From NCBI GenBank assembly GCA_022592435.1, contig JABYQS010000146.1, positions 32,915 through 96,914 on the forward strand: a stretch of DNA of 64,000 bases, in the 5' to 3' direction. The first letter of the stretch is position 1. Each line of letters begins with the position of its first letter. The translations under genes were made by a program, and so were the position numbers. A model generated the notes under the pieces. It did no database searches. It was not told the DNA's origin and worked only from the letters and a program-made list of their open reading frames with translations. The stretch comes from Cerioporus squamosus (Eukaryota > Basidiomycota > Agaricomycetes > Polyporales > Polyporaceae). Of the stretch, positions 36,297 through 47,669 are shown piece by piece.

Positions 36297-38009
36297 TCAC
36301 TGCCAGCGTCCATGCTGTGCCGGCGCTCGGCTCCAGCTGCGCACCGCCTGCACGCGGCACGTACCCCGGGTGTCATGATCAGGCCTCGCAGGCCGCGGCT
36401 GCGGCGTCCCCGGCCGACTTCCTGACCCCGGACCATCAGGGCAGGGAGGCGTGCGCGAACGGGGCGGTATGTCCGCTGGCGGCTCGAAGCGGCTCGGATC
36501 CTGTACAGCATCGTCGACACGAACCTCGTCCGTCGGTCGGTGAGGTCGAGGTTCGGGAGTGCTAGGGCGACTACCAGGTCTGTCAGGGCACGGTGGCGTG
36601 CGAGAGGGGCGCGGAACATCCTGCGGGGGCTGCATCAGAGTGGTCGGGAGGGCGTCGTGCTTGGAGAACGAGAGGCGGCTCGTGGGGGGGCGTGAGGGCA
36701 CAGGAGAGACTATCTTGGGCGACGAGACTGGAAACGGAGAGGTAGGCGGAGAAGACGACAGCTGCATGCGCTCGTCTTCGGAGGGAGATGAGGAGCGACG
36801 AGAAGGACTCGAGAAGAAGGACGGCGAAAAGAACGAGCTCTCCATCTTGACCTGTACTTGCGGGCTCGGTGTGCGCGGAGGGGGCAGATCTGAAGCAGGA
36901 GCAACCGGCAGAAATAGAGGTAGAGTTGGCATGGCGCGCTTGGTATGGCTGATCTTACATCTCTTCGGCGGAAGCATGGGTGTCGTGTCGACAGGATGAT
37001 CGGATGCGTCTTGCTCCGGAGGGTCGTCAGAAGCACCAGAACGCATGGCAGAGGTCGATATAGCAGGCCAGGAGTCAGGATCAGTCGGCGAGAGCTCAGA
37101 GTAGGCCAACGTCGCTAGTGCAGGAAGAACAGCGGCTGTCTTGTTACCGGAGAGCATCAGCTTGCGCTTGAAGCGTGGAGGGAGAGCTGGAGAAGGGCCT
37201 AGAGCCCTTGGAGACGGTGTTGGCTGGGTATATGCGCCGTCTTCGGGTTGCTTCTGTGCTTGAGGATGGGTATATGCGTTGTCGATGCCATCCAGAAGTC
37301 CGTCCGAGAAGCGTACTTGACGAGGTCGACGGGCGATGATAGTAGACAGCGCTGAGTCACGAAGAGCAGACTTCAAGGTGGGAGTGCGAGCCGATGAAGT
37401 GTTCCCTGCAGAGTGTCCGAGTACAGGCGTCGGGCGAGAAGACGAAGGAGAAGCACTCTGGGCACAGGTCGGACAATCAGGGTGGGGATGCGCATCGTGA
37501 GCCCGAGTATGGCGGACTGGGTGGTGGGTGGCGGTCGCTGCTGTCGAAGACTTTGCAGCAACCAAACGTTGTGTGATCGCCGTAGAATGAGGATTCTTCC
37601 CAGTCTTGGCTCTTTTCTTTGGGGGCGAGGCGAGGGTAGGAGATGCTGCGCGTTCGCGCTTGACACGGATATCGACGACAGCGGACTCACGTTCAGGCCC
37701 CGAAGTCTTCACAGCAGCGTGCGCAGTAACCCTCCCCTTCCCCCCTGCTTTTTTCTCCTTCTTGCCGCGCCCGGTACGTCGTTGGAGCCAGTCATCGACG
37801 AGAGCGGGGTCGACGTCGTGGGCGGTGGCCCAGTTGTGAGAGAACGAGACGGAAGGCTTCAGAGCAGTCTTGCCTACAAGGTCGTTCAAGTCTGCGCGGT
37901 GGGTCCTGGAGAACGCCTGAAAGGTCCGTGCTGAGAGATCCTGGATGTCGGGCTTGACATCTTCCTCGTGCATGTCGCCGAGCACGGCAGCGCGAGTCCT
38001 CCTTGCCAT
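36297..38009 (-). pseudogene. Truncated first-exon copy of the homeodomain-like gene (unit C)
   Basis: This is the same exon 1 with the same junction tail as unit B. It differs from A and B mainly near the N-terminus: residue changes around RADLND and SFSHNW, and Asn to Lys in the KKEK region. The frame is open upstream of the ATG at 38009 as far as 38060, but the conserved start is 38009. Its upstream flank differs from that of A and B, so it may keep the ancestral promoter. Confidence 0.75.
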
Positions 38010-38218
38010 GTCGAAGCCCGCCCTAGTGTACTCTCGCCATGAGCTGAGAGAATAAACCAATCGGGGATAGAGGACGTCGCAGTAGACTCCTCACCAGTAA
38101 GTAGCTTGTGATGATGGCACGATGACGGTCGCAGAGCAAGTCCAGCAAGCGCCTGAGAGTCGTCACGCCCGAGGGCAACAGCCGAGGCACGTGCGTGTGA
38201 CAAGACGCGCCTGGTAGC
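36374..38218. repeat. Tandem duplication, partial unit C
   Basis: It matches units A and B across exon 1, with a few substitutions at first (near 36958, 37265, 37380, 37409, 37560, 37749). Differences become denser beyond about 37790 in the start-codon and promoter region, and similarity is lost after CTGGTAGC at 38211-38218. It therefore retains a different upstream flank from A and B. Confidence 0.9.
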
Positions 38219-39258
38219 GCGTGGCACTAGTATGCTCAGGCTGCCTGCTCAGTACTCAGTGCTCCTCCCCTTGCGAACAAACACGCCCTCTGTGCAAAAC
38301 AGAAAGTAGACGCGGATGCGTCGCACTTCACGTATTTTTCGAGCCCAAGCTGTGACCAAGTGGAGAAGTACATTCGCCGTCACGGGCATCCGCGTCGAAA
38401 GTGCTTGACTCATTTAATAGTCTGTCAGGATTACAGCCTGTCCCTCGCATGCCGAGGAGCTGGATGGCTGACTAAGTACGTAGAGCAGGAACAGGAAGAA
38501 CTCGAGGAGGCGCCGAAGGAGGAGGCGCGAGTACGTCTTGCATATTCGCCTCCTGTTGGCTCGCAATAAACTATCGGGGCGCTGGCATATCCCATCTCGC
38601 CGAGCCCGAGTCATTGCGTTCTCATATGGAGTGAACAGCGCAAGGCTTCCACGATGTGCATCCCAAGGCATCTCGGACCGTACCCAAGAAGTAGGATGAA
38701 AACGCTCGACTGCCGACTTGTTCCAATCCCGTAGTCGTCACGCCTTCGGGTTGGATTACCCTGTTACCAATGTCCAAGGGATCCCCTTGCCTTCCGCGCC
38801 GTGTATTGTCGCCTGCGCATTGCGTAGACTGTTAGTATAAGTTGAAGCCGTCATAGATGAAGTATACATAGCATGAGCGCACATCGTCGTTTCCCTCGGA
38901 TCGTTCGACGCCAACCGTGAGCGCGAGACATACAGCATGTCGGAGAATTCTCGACATACCCTAGGGTCATGCATCCACACATAACGGAAGCTGCATCACA
39001 AACCGTCATAGAGCACCCTCTTGGCGGAGACGCATGCGCGGAAACGTGCCCGGACACTCCCGGGAGCAATAGAGTCTTGAGAGCTATTCGCAGGGTGCGG
39101 CGAGGTGACGCACGGGCGAGGATCATGACATGCGTTACAGCGGCAGATGCGATGTTCATCACGGTCAGACTCGGGTGCGTCTATTCTTGCACCAATTGCA
39201 GGCTACGGCACGGTGCGGGCCTAGGGTGGACTTGGTGCGCCGAGGCCAGGGACAGCGG
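38219..39258. other. Intergenic, no gene recognised
   Basis: Short ORFs on both strands with no recognisable content. It begins where similarity to the duplicated unit ends. Confidence 0.45.
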
Positions 39259-39379
39259 TTATAGGGCGTCCTCGAGGATGGAGCTGGACAGATGGTCCCT
39301 TGATTTCGGAGACTTGCTACGCAGTGGAGGTATGATATCAAGATTCTGGTCAACACTTTGGATGGTCGATAGAAGCGAT

Positions 39380-40320
39380 GGAGTGGAAAGAGGGTAGACG
39401 TACGTCACCCGAGACGGCAGATATCGCGACCCAACCGACGTCGGATGACACCCTCGAACGGAGGCAACGAGAGAACTCACATGGGCGTGGAGAGGAAGCA
39501 GAGTCTCTCCAACCTCGAGATAGCGGTTCGGGTACATCCTGACGACACCAGTACCCTCGGGAAGGTCTGATACCTCTGACGCTTCTCGGGAGGAAAGTAG
39601 CGGAGAGATTGCCTCGGAGATAGCCTCCGCAATATGACAAGTGAGTTCAGATCCTGCTGGAAAAAGGGGACGAGTCGGAATAGAAGGGAAGCTGCTGAAG
39701 TGGTCGACCAATCAGCCTGTGTGCGTGGTGAAGGTTGGTCAGATTCTGCGTACCTCTGAACAGCTTCTGGTCGTCTACAGCGTATGACGTTCACGTGTTC
39801 GGTGCAGGCTGAGGGTACGAGGCTGTAGACGACAACCCAACGTGACTGCGAGTCGAACAGGGAGAGAATGCACGCACCAAGGGAGGACACAGTGTCACAA
39901 CGGAGTCCGCGTCTGTAGCCAACCGAGCCCGCGTGTCGTACCGCGGAGATGAAGAGCTTCTCGAAGCGCACCAAGTATAACAAACAGTCACGTTGACGAC
40001 GCCCGTGTAAATTTCGCTCTCAGCGGCTGTGACTTGAATAGAACCAAATCAGTATGCGGAACAGAGAGGACCCCTCACCGCAGACCTGAGGTACGCACTG
40101 CCCGCGCAGGCTCCCGCGGCGCGAGTCGACTCTTGCCACGAGCGCCGTAGAGTCCAAGGTATATGAGTTCGAGGTGCAGACGCGAAGAGATTAAGAGCGC
40201 ACTCACCCCGAAATCGTCCAGCGCCCGCAGTGTCCCTCTGTCGACTATGAAGCCGCCTGAACTCAGGCTCCCGCCCGAGCCCATGCTCTCAATGCCATCA
40301 ATCCTTGTTGCCGCCACCTC
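39380..40320 (-). other. Intron-rich gene candidate of unknown function
   Basis: The minus strand has a series of blocks with coding character separated by good splice motifs. One is a Gly/Ser-rich block ending RALDDFG before GTGAGT (40317-40207). Others are a short block near 40010 (AESEIYTGVVNVT), a block near 39950 (VRFEKLFISA) before GTACGA, and a block of about 60 codons (39690-39481) containing CHIAEAISEAISPLL and RYLEVGETLLPLHAH before GTGAGT. I could not join all blocks in a single frame or find the start. No family is recognised. Confidence 0.35.
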
Positions 40321-40499
40321 CGCGTCGGACGCTCGAGAGAGCGCGTATGTCCGGCGCCGTAGTCCAGATCGTCACATGCCCGCTCACATCAGACGGGCCC
40401 CTCAGTCGAGTGAGTATTTCTTCGCTTTGTCTTCGCGCCGTACTACAGGTCTGACTGGATTGCGTAGGACCATAGGAGCCTGTTGACGCCGCTTTGAGT

Positions 40500-41382
40500 T
40501 GGCGCTACTGCCTGGTAAGGTCCCGGGTCGGCGAGACTCATAAAGAACGTACTCACAGGGCGTTCATCATACAGTTTTGGCTATCGTAACTCTGGACTCA
40601 CTTCAGTATCTACTTCCCGTCGTGTATCACTGGCCGCTTGCAGACCCGTATCGTTGCCACAGACATTGCTCCCGTACGACTCTCGTTTTCTTACCTCCGC
40701 ATACCTGCCAATTGAAGTTGCTCTTTCTGTATAATACTGTATGTCTCAGTCGCACTGCTCACATTCATTTGAATCGCGAACCCTGTCGAGTCCACGAAAG
40801 GAGGAAGCTGTGGCCAGCAGGCTCGTGGCCTTCCAGAGTACGAGGGCGGGAGCTAAGCGCCAAAGCCGCCTATGTCGAACCACACAGCTTATGTAAGACT
40901 ATCTCACGTTCAAGGCCGAGGACGACGGCGCGTGGGTTGCCAGTGAGACTTGCCTTCTCTTCAAACCACCATGTCACCCTCGCTGCATTCCAGAGTTGAA
41001 CGCGAAAATATTTACGAGTGCGTGTTAGGTTTCTATCACACTTTTGACTGCGGCTGGTCTACTGACCATACTAATAGAAGGCGCATGCACCAACCGGCCG
41101 GGAACTCATTCGCCGAGATTGACGTCGACTCGTCTTCACAGTCGCTCAGAGCGACGAGAACTGTACATGAGCTGTGGTACGATTAGAGTACTGCTCGTTA
41201 TTCGACCGTGCACGACTTTCGACGCAGGCGCGTAAGGAAGTGACGGAACTTTGTTCCCAACGCCGCCAACAATCTCACAGCTGAAGCTTCTCGGCAACGG
41301 AATCCCACGGCAAGCATAGCCTGGCGCCGTCCGCTCTCACTGCCCTGCTGTCCACTGTATCGTTCTCTCCCTCTTCCTTGTC
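40500..41382. other. Intergenic, no gene recognised
   Basis: Only short ORFs without motifs. It contains the presumed promoter of the G-alpha-like gene. Confidence 0.45.
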
Positions 41383-42830
41383 ATGGGCGCATGCGTGTCC
41401 ACAAGTGACCGACCAGGGAAGAACAACGAGGTGCTTCCGGGCCAGAAGAAGAATACGAAAGCCGCCGTATGTAGATTCGCTCATGCCGTCATGTTCGCGC
41501 TTCTCACCTTGACCCTCGCAGGCTCGTAGGCCGGTGAAGGTACGTCGTCAAGCCGCAGTTGCCGGCAGTTTCACCAATGACTTATTGCTCTTCGGACGCA
41601 CGAAAGATCCTTCTCCTCGGATCGAGCGGCTCCGGCAAGACCACAATCTTCAAGCAGATGCGGCTCGTGCACCACGTCCCCTTCACTCAACAAGAGATCG
41701 AGTCTTACCGTCAACTGATCTACCTTAACATTACTGATGGTCTGCAGTCGGGGATCGGTCGCATGAACTTTTCAGGATTCTCCGTGACGGAGGAAAATCG
41801 AAAGCTTTTATCCACCGTCGCAGACTCCGTCCATGATCTGAAGGACGACGAGCGGTTCCCGGTCGAGTATCGCCACCCCATCGAGTGGCTATGGAAGGAC
41901 CCTAACGTCCAAGCCATGTACAGTAACGGCAACGAAGCTGGCATACCCGAGAAGTACGTGCTCTCCCGATCCGGCTTCCAGTCACTGAGCGGCAGCACTG
42001 ACGTCGACGGACACACCAGCGTATCGTACTTCTGTCAGAACCTCGGCCGTCTATTCGAACGGCGCTTCCATCCCAGCAATCAGGACATCCTGCATGCCCA
42101 CGTCAGAACGACGGGGATCACGGAGACCACGTTCCCGCTTCAGCGTGGCCGTGACCTCCTCATTACCGATGTCGGAGGCAGCAAAAGCGAGCGCAGGAAG
42201 TGGAAACATTGCGCAGACGGCGTGAATGCCGTGATCTTCATGGTGAACCTGGCCGGCTACAACCAGTCGCTCCGTGAGGACGAAGATAGGGTGCGTTTCG
42301 CTATGCGCTCCTCGTCGACGGTAGGGACTCATACCGATCGTTCAGAACCAGATGGAGGACGCCTTGGATCTATGGGAGCAGACATGCAGGGCTCCATGGC
42401 TAGCAGACACTGTTTTCGTGGGTTGCTCGGCTTACGTCCAGGAATCCGCACTGAGGGAATGCGCAGATACTGCTTCTGAATAAGGCCGACCTCTTCGAAG
42501 AGAAGATTGCGCATTCCGACATCAAGAACTTCTTTCCTGTGTGTAGATGCAACTGTCGCGTTCCCGACGTACATGCTGAACGTATCATAACTTTAAAGGA
42601 TTACAAAGGTCCGGTTGGCAACGCCGATGCGGGGCGCAGATTTTTCATGGACAGGTTCCAAGCTATTGCACGGGAAGCATTCGCTACACAGAATTGGAGT
42701 TTACACTGCCAGTACGCCCGAACCAGACCCGGTTCGTCCCACATACTCACTTCTGCTTCCCAACAGCTTCACGATCGCGATCAACACCATGAGCATCCGG
42801 CTAGTCATGGCCTCCGTACGAAATATGTAG
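41383..42830 (+). CDS. Divergent heterotrimeric G-protein alpha subunit
   Basis: Six exons, 41383-41466, 41559-42290, 42346-42417, 42467-42538, 42599-42711 and 42767-42830, encode 378 residues. The N-terminus MGACVS fits N-myristoylation plus palmitoylation. G-alpha landmarks appear in order: P-loop GSSGSGKT (residues 49-56), switch I RTTGIT (211-216), switch II DVGGSK (232-237), NKAD (301-304) and TIAI in place of TCAT (about 360-363). The catalytic Gln that normally follows DVGG is Ser, and the P-loop lacks the usual Glu, so GTP hydrolysis is predicted to be weak or altered. As modelled it stops at VRNM, short of the usual receptor-contact tail. A donor-like GTACGA at the last codons, with a good branch point and acceptor at about 42880, leaves room for another exon. 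Confidence 0.85.
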
Positions 42831-43639
42831 TTCAGTGCCGTGGCAAATCATCCGCACGCTGATGTTTTTATCTCCTCAGAGTGAGTTACACATGCGGACG
42901 ATGAGGCCGCCCTGCCTGATATGCGCATGTACTAATCTGTCTTCATCAGTACCATCTTCCCGACCTGCGAGCAAACATGCTTCCGTACCTAGCTCTTACG
43001 CGCTGGTCGCGCTCCCGTCCGGCCCATTGCTCTTGGAATTCGACCACTTGTTTTCGTTCGGTGCACAGCGCCCTCATGTACTTAGCCACCCCTCATAAAT
43101 TATCGTTATCATCACTGAGGGAACATAGACGGACGCGATCGCCAACCGGCGAGAAGATCAGGCATATGAATCACAGGAACTCTACGGTATCGTCATGGAC
43201 CAGGCGCAAAGGGGAACAATTTTGCGCCGTACCACAGGAGCAGCTGAGACCGATCCTGAGCGAGGCATGACGGCGTTCGTTGTACCTGACCCCTCGAGCT
43301 CCTGCATGGATGCCGAGTCCTTCAATTGGGCCTGAGGCTTCATGCGACTATACCGGATGCCAGCCTCGACCGAACGCACAATGTCTCACCTCTCCGCATT
43401 TCGACGTACAGTAACTTGAGATGAGTCCAATCAAGGCCTGACATTATTACTGAAGTCGACGAGGGCCATAACAAGGGAGGGACCCCAAAACGCTGCAATG
43501 TATATACATCTTCCTGGCATACAGAGGCCGTGCGATACTTTGGCTGGTGTAAGCAGTCCTAAGTCCGAGAGTAAAGTAAGGAATGTCTAGAAGGTTGTTC
43601 GCCAAACGTGTTCGTCCAAATCTCTGGTTCGGCACCACT
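42831..43639. other. Spacer between convergent genes
   Basis: Nothing recognised apart from a possible extra 3' exon of the G-alpha-like gene after the acceptor near 42880. Confidence 0.4.
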
Positions 43640-44627
43640 CTACGAAGGGACGAACCAGAAGGTCTTGTTGGGTCTGCAGCCTGACTGCTACAGAGGACGT
43701 ACCCAGAGAGGGGAAGGGCCTAACATATTCACGTAGCTGGAGTAGCCGTCGGTTACCACAAACGAGTCCTCGGTGCCCGACACGACGTGGACGATCAGAG
43801 CACTGACCCTGGCGCCGTTGGCGTTCACCCAGGACGGCATGAGCGAGTTGTCTGCGCCGAGCGACCACACGGCCGACTGGATCTTCCGCTCATTCCCAGT
43901 CGCAGCAGAGAACGAGTTGGCGCCCGAGACAGCAGGGCTGTTCGTCGTAGCTGTTCGGAAGGAGTTATTTTCCAGTCCGCGATGGAGCAGCAGCAGTCTC
44001 GTGAGGCGAACAGAGGACGTACTCTGGACGGTGCCGTCAACGTAGGCATAGTTGTAGCTGCTCCGCTGATCAGGCCAAGGAAGGGGTAATCCGCAAGTCC
44101 GTTCTGAACGAGGTGTCATCAGCGTCGGCCAACTCACAACGGAACGCAGCTCAGACATCCGGGAAGGGAGAGGAAATGCACCTGCGCATAGATGCTGTGC
44201 ACATTGGAACCCTGACAGATGTTCACGAGGAGAGCTTGCGACTCATCTATGGTCGACCTGTACTCGCCGAAGGCGTTCACCGTTCCGCGAGAGTATCCGG
44301 AGATCGAGCTGCCGGCATAGACTGCGTTCTTGCCCGTGGCTTCGACCGCGCACGGAGTTGAGGACTGACGCGGTTGGAGAGCCTGGGCACGGCGAGCGCC
44401 GTAGGCACGTCGAGGGCGGTTGGGAGGGAGTCCGCGAGAAATGCGCTCGGCATCGGTGAGCGGCGGCAAGCCGGCTTCATCGAGAGAGAGCGGGTGACGA
44501 CCCCGACGGGGTTGATGTCGGCGTGGGCATTGCGCGTCGTGCGGGATGGGCTGATGTCCTGTGCGGCGGACACGGATACGGCGAGAGCAGTGGCGAAGAG
44601 GACACGGAGGAGCTGAGAGACGAACAT
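43640..44627 (-). pseudogene. Secreted RGLPPNRPR-family protein, copy 1, frameshifted
   Basis: The ATG at 44627 opens a signal peptide (LLRVLFATALAVSVSA). The family block ISRGLPPNRPRRAYG follows in another frame, then VNAFGEY, a second exon with YPFLGL, a third exon with WSLGADNSLMPSWVNANG, and the final FWFVPS before the stop at 43640. Gene plan and motifs match the intact copy at 47670-48731. Two single-base frame breaks are needed, one just before the RGLPPNRPR block (near 44470) and one in exon 2 (near 44060). Function is unknown; a secreted or wall-associated protein is inferred. It stands immediately downstream of copy 2. Confidence 0.7.
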
Positions 44628-44719
44628 GTTGGCAGGAACCCTTGCATGCTCTTTGTACATAGCGGACTTGACGAGTACGACACTGGAGTTTTGCAGTCGT
44701 AAGGCAAAAATTGACGCCA

Positions 44720-45255
44720 TGAATGCGAAATATTCGGAAGCCAAGGTAGTCGAACGATGCTCCGTTCTGCCGAAACGCGTCAGTACTCGCTTTCTTGTAC
44801 TGGGAAATCAGGGACGCACCAGAGTGGCAATGTCGAACGTCGTGCTCGAGGAGTCCGCAGAGATAGATATGGAGAGTGCCTCCGAGACGTCGGCAGTGAG
44901 CTTGTACTCCCCGAAGTCATTCGTGTGCTTGGAGACGAAGGCGGTGGGGTAGTCGGCAACCGTGACTTGGACGTGTCCTGTCTGCACCACGGCCGTCGAG
45001 GACTGGCGTGGCTGCAGAGCCTGGCCTCGGTGGCCGTACCTAGCGCGAGGGCGATTCGGCGGGAGACCGCGCGAAAGGCGCTGCCCGTTAGTGAGGTACA
45101 CGTCGGGCTTCTGGGCGATCGGACGGGTGACGATGCCGACGGAATTGAAATTTGAGACTGGCGACGCCGTCCCGAGTGGTGCGCGTCGGCTCGGAGGCCG
45201 TTAAGACGGAAACTGCGAAGGCAGCGGCGATGAGGATGCGAGAGAATGAGAGCAT
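44720..45255 (-). pseudogene. Secreted RGLPPNRPR-family protein, copy 2, truncated
   Basis: It starts at ATG 45255 with a signal peptide (ILIAAAFAVSVLTA), then breaks frame by one base near 45175. It continues with YLTNGQRLSRGLPPNRPR, NDFGEYKLT and TTFDIATLV. A good intron (GTGCGT...TCGGCAG) leads into about ten codons of exon 2 (NGASFDYLGF). Similarity then stops abruptly, about 100 nt before the start codon of copy 1. Exons 3 and 4 are missing, so this copy was deleted at its 3' end and now abuts its neighbour. Confidence 0.75.
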
Positions 45256-47669
45256 TGTGAACGAGTGGGATGTACTAAGGAGCGTGGTGCGTGCTAGCGT
45301 CGTCGCTGCTGGATGTCAGTGGTCTGCATTTCGCGAAGAAGAGAGAAAGAGAGCAAGTCAGGGTGGACAGACTGAGACAGGAAAAGTCGGTACCGGGACC
45401 CATTGGCCATGTCGGGACGGAGCAACCTTGAAGACTGAAGCTTGGCAATATGGGTCTTGGTGCCTGCGGCATCGTCGCGGTAAACATGTACCATGAGGCG
45501 CCGTGCGGGTCTCGTCAGTGTCTCGTCCGGCGGATTGACATCACAGAATCGGCGCTGAAGTTGTAAGCGCAGCGATTATTCGGCCGCAAGTACAGCTGTT
45601 TGCAGAGGTCGTGGCCAGGCGCCGATTGCACAGCACGCGTTGTGCACAAAAGATTCAGAAATTCAGAAAATCTGAACGAGTCGTTCGCCACTTGCTTCTG
45701 ACTAGGACTACTCTGGGAGATGCAGAAAGCTTACAGGAGTATGTACGGAGCGTCAGAAATGCGGAGAGCGCAGAAGATGAGCGAGTATCGCGATATCGTC
45801 TACGGGCGCTTACGATCGTCCCTGGGGCTTGTGGAAGTTATGCATGCTCACGCGTCCCAAGCCTTCGCAGCACCTCGGAGAGCATTCAATCATATACTTA
45901 CGGCTTTGATGTACGCTTGACCAAGTTTTGGTGGAGTCTGGAGGGGCGGAAACACCCTGAACATCCCTACAGATGAACAGTGACCTGGCATTACTATCTC
46001 CGCATTACGGGCACGCTGCGACTCAGAAAAAGTTGGAACAGGTCGAGGGCGCATGTCATAGCATGATGGAGTGGCGTAGCATGTATATACTGGTGTTGTT
46101 GTCCTTCGGACGAATTTTCTCAATATCGTGAATATTACGCGTCAAAAGTGTGTGCGCGTCAGTCGGAGTTGGGCGGACACGACTTCTGCAAACAGCTGTA
46201 ATGTCATATAATCCATCATTATTCTCACACGGCCCTGTAAGTAATTGGCAAGGCATAACAATTATTGGGCGGTCATTGTAACCGTCGGAAATCTTGCGCT
46301 CATTGCTTGCTCATTGTATGCCCGTTGCCTTCACCTCCCATAACTCTTACCGCGTTCTTGCAGCCAGCCGTATCTTGCGCTTCCTTGCGACATACATGCG
46401 ACATCCTTCGAGGCCGCGCGCTCTATCTGTTGTGTCACCGGGCCAGGGCGATGAGAACTGTATAGTTCCTCGGCGGGGTTCGAATCACCATGGTATGTCG
46501 TCGTCGCTCCATCGTCGTCTTCGCACTGCACCCTCTAACTCTCCCCTCATCCTCAAGTTCTCCGCGGTCACCCTGTCAAGCACTGCAAGCTCTTCAAGCT
46601 CCTCCATCGCTTCTCAAGCTCCTCCATTGCCTGAACTCGGGAGACTCTCCAAGAGGAGTCATCCTCACACGTCCGGCTTGAAGTGAAGACTGGCACTACG
46701 TCTCGAGTCGCTCGGTTTCTGTCTTACTCTGGAGCCTCTCGGTATCGCTCACGCCCGACTTGTACTGGCTCTTGTTGCTGTCTCGTCGATCTCGTCTGCT
46801 AGTCTGGTTCATCTTGTTGGCTTCTGACTGAGTAGGACCGTGGGTTCTTCATCTTGCTGAGCCCGTCGTTACGGCCGTCCGCGGTTACACGTCCTTGTGC
46901 CGAAGTTGTAGCGCTCTTCCCTGTGCCTCAACAGCGTGCTTGTCCTCGTCTTTGTAGTCCCTTGTCTATTGCCCGCCGCCCATTGCAACAACGCATGGGG
47001 CCTCGCCTCGTCATCGTCTCCTGTCCCCCTCCGGTTGCCCTCATCCACTTGCACTCGGTGTACTAGTAGTGCTAGTGCATGTACCACTAGATAGCTACTC
47101 AATATCATCCATCTATCATTGCTCATGCATGGTGCCATGTGCAACTGCTCGATTAGAAGCTATATGGGCATATTTAGACCGCTCCCAAGCTGCTGCAATG
47201 AGTCCTAGCTCGCCAATAGTGAGATTATGGCTGATTATTGCGCAACTTGCCACCTCATTGTATTTCACTTGCAAGCTATGCGCTTGGAGGATAGCTACCT
47301 TATAAGGCCTTGCGTATACCCAATTATTGCATCAATTCTAATGCCATTGGAATGAATTGCAACTGGTTGTAACAGGTATTTAATCCGCTCTAATCTCCAG
47401 GCCAAATCTGTGATGGAGCGGGGCGGGCGGGCTGTGCTGCAATTTACGAGAGGTCTAGACCGTCGGCCCCTTAAATTGGTGGCGGTACCGGAGCCCGGAC
47501 GACGTTTCGTGTTGCAGGGACAATACAGGATAGTACATGATGGACAACGACAACCTGAGCTTGTATAGACCATGTCAACAAAGAAGAGGCTGCTGCTGAG
47601 AACTATACAGCCTGATCTAAAGCGTCCGAGGTCTCTATGTGCGCGTAAGGCTTCTCTATAATAAACCGT
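45256..47669. other. Gene-poor interval inside the secreted-protein array
   Basis: No gene recognised. 46490-46860 is pyrimidine-rich with CTCAAGCTCCTCCAT-like words. 47060-47400 is AT-rich with CTAGTAG and ATAGCTA words resembling the composition of 2650-3150. These look like remnants of dispersed repeats. Confidence 0.4.

Larger units (their letters stand above)
26716..36373. repeat. Tandem duplication, unit B (9658 bp)
   Basis: This is a head-to-tail copy of unit A, 9 bp shorter because of scattered small indels, mostly at 30580-31210, 32180-32900 and near 35930-36150. It is bounded on the right by the same junction sequence (ACCCCGGGTGT then CATGATCAGG) that ends unit A. Confidence 0.93.

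Noticed and set aside
15832..38009. Basidiomycete mating-type HD locus
   Set aside because: There is no divergent HD1/HD2 pair, no proper WFxNxR helix, and the three copies are duplicates of one exon and not distinct alleles.
42539..42862. Frameshift near the C-terminus of the G-alpha-like gene
   Set aside because: A 55-nt intron (42712-42766) joins the two frames exactly and restores the HFTIAINT block.
46470..46500. GGTTCGAATC resembling a tRNA T-arm
   Set aside because: No pairing T stem, acceptor stem or D arm could be found around it.
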